From NCBI GenBank assembly GCA_003151935.1, contig PLYZ01000097.1, positions 1 through 44,470 of the forward strand: a stretch of DNA of 44,470 bases, written 5' to 3'. Under the pieces are notes generated by a model that was not told the origin of the DNA, searched no databases, and saw only the letters and a program-made list of their open reading frames with translations. A program made the translations under genes and the position numbers. This document shows positions 44,163-44,470 of this stretch, piece by piece (the stretch's first letter is position 1; every line of letters begins with the position of its first letter). Origin of the DNA: Candidatus Dormiibacterota bacterium (GTDB lineage: Bacteria; Chloroflexota; Dormibacteria; Dormibacterales; Dormibacteraceae).

Positions 44163-44470
44163 TCACTCCCTTTCTAGCCAGTCTCCCACCCTCTTCGCTA
44201 TCTCCGCCGCCGGTCCTACGAAGCGAGAGGCGGGAGGCAGCACGTCCAGGAACGCCCTGCCGTAGTCACGGCCCAGGATTCGGTTGTCGAGGATCACCAC
44301 CGCGCCGCGGTCGGTCGAGCGGCGAATCAAGCGGCCGAAGCCCTGCTTGAGGCGCAGCGCCGCCTGCGGCAGCGCGAGCTGCGCGAATCCGTCGCGGACC
44401 TGTTCCGCGCGCGCCGCGTAGACAGGTTCTGTCGGCACGGGAAATGGGAGCCTGACCATGATCACGCAGC
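44163..44470 (-). CDS. DinG-like ATP-dependent DNA helicase, C-terminal end (partial)
   Basis: The last 102 codons of a superfamily 2 helicase of the DinG/XPD type; the gene runs off the window. Visible are VRLPFPVPTEPVYAARAEQVRD, which is typical of the region after motif V, and motif VI QGFGRLIRRSTDRGAVVILDNRI. The iron-sulphur and Walker A regions are outside. DinG-like helicases unwind forked DNA and R-loops. The stop at 44163 is 88 bases before the rsmI start, with repeat D3 in between. Confidence 0.88.
   Translation of the reverse strand, partial: CVIMVRLPFPVPTEPVYAARAEQVRDGFAQLALPQAALRLKQGFGRLIRRSTDRGAVVILDNRILGRDYGRAFLDVLPPASRFVGPAAEIAKRVGDWLERE

Overview
The window is GC-rich bacterial chromosome with almost every gene on the minus strand. 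GTG and TTG starts are common, four-base stop/start overlaps are frequent, and two or three -10 boxes sit so close to start codons that leaderless transcripts are likely. The gene order (rimP-nusA-ylxR-infB-rbfA-DHH-truB-ribF, then rpsO-pnp-M16 protease-dapB-dapA-RNase J) and the protein style suggest an uncultured Actinomycetota-like lineage (Thermoleophilia type) or a neighbouring Terrabacteria group such as Dormibacterota or Chloroflexota. I cannot decide between these by reading alone. No tRNA, rRNA, CRISPR, IS element or phage gene was seen.

Layout along the plus coordinate: the end of a response regulator and a sensor kinase (1-1679, plus). Then RNase J, dapA, dapB, an M16 protease, pnp and rpsO (1620-9147, minus). 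Next comes an accessory block between ribF and rpsO: gamma-glutamyltransferase, a lipid kinase, an AGPS-like flavoprotein and a GlpB-like flavoprotein (9185-14154). It is followed by ribF, truB, a DHH phosphoesterase, rbfA, infB, ylxR, nusA and rimP (14151-21335), secF-secD (21375-23883), a small membrane protein with ruvB-ruvA-ruvC (24095-26440), and yebC, tyrS, cvpA, pheT, pheS, an rRNA methyltransferase, rplT, rpmI and infC (26617-34704). The remainder is a plus-strand secreted protein, thrS, a plus-strand DedA protein, an MFS exporter, ksgA, tatD, metG, rsmI and the end of a DinG-like helicase (44470). Most genes serve translation, RNA decay and modification, protein export and Holliday-junction repair.

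No gene-free stretch exceeds 300 bases, but several gaps of 100-250 bases carry folded sequence. A composite palindromic repeat occurs at 23912-24071, 29158-29262 and 31691-31859. A second hairpin family occurs at 37905-37994 and 44099-44152. Attenuator-like leaders lie before infC and pnp, and a nested fold lies between rsmI and metG.

The most unusual signals are the composite repeat; a set of genes (ribF, the DHH gene, the lipid kinase, the rRNA methyltransferase, infC, tatD) whose conserved N-termini can only be reached from CTG, ATC, ATA or GTA codons; and a flavoprotein/lipid-kinase module coupled to ribF. dapA and the M16 gene carry ten single-base insertions within 2 kb, which look more like sequence errors than decay.
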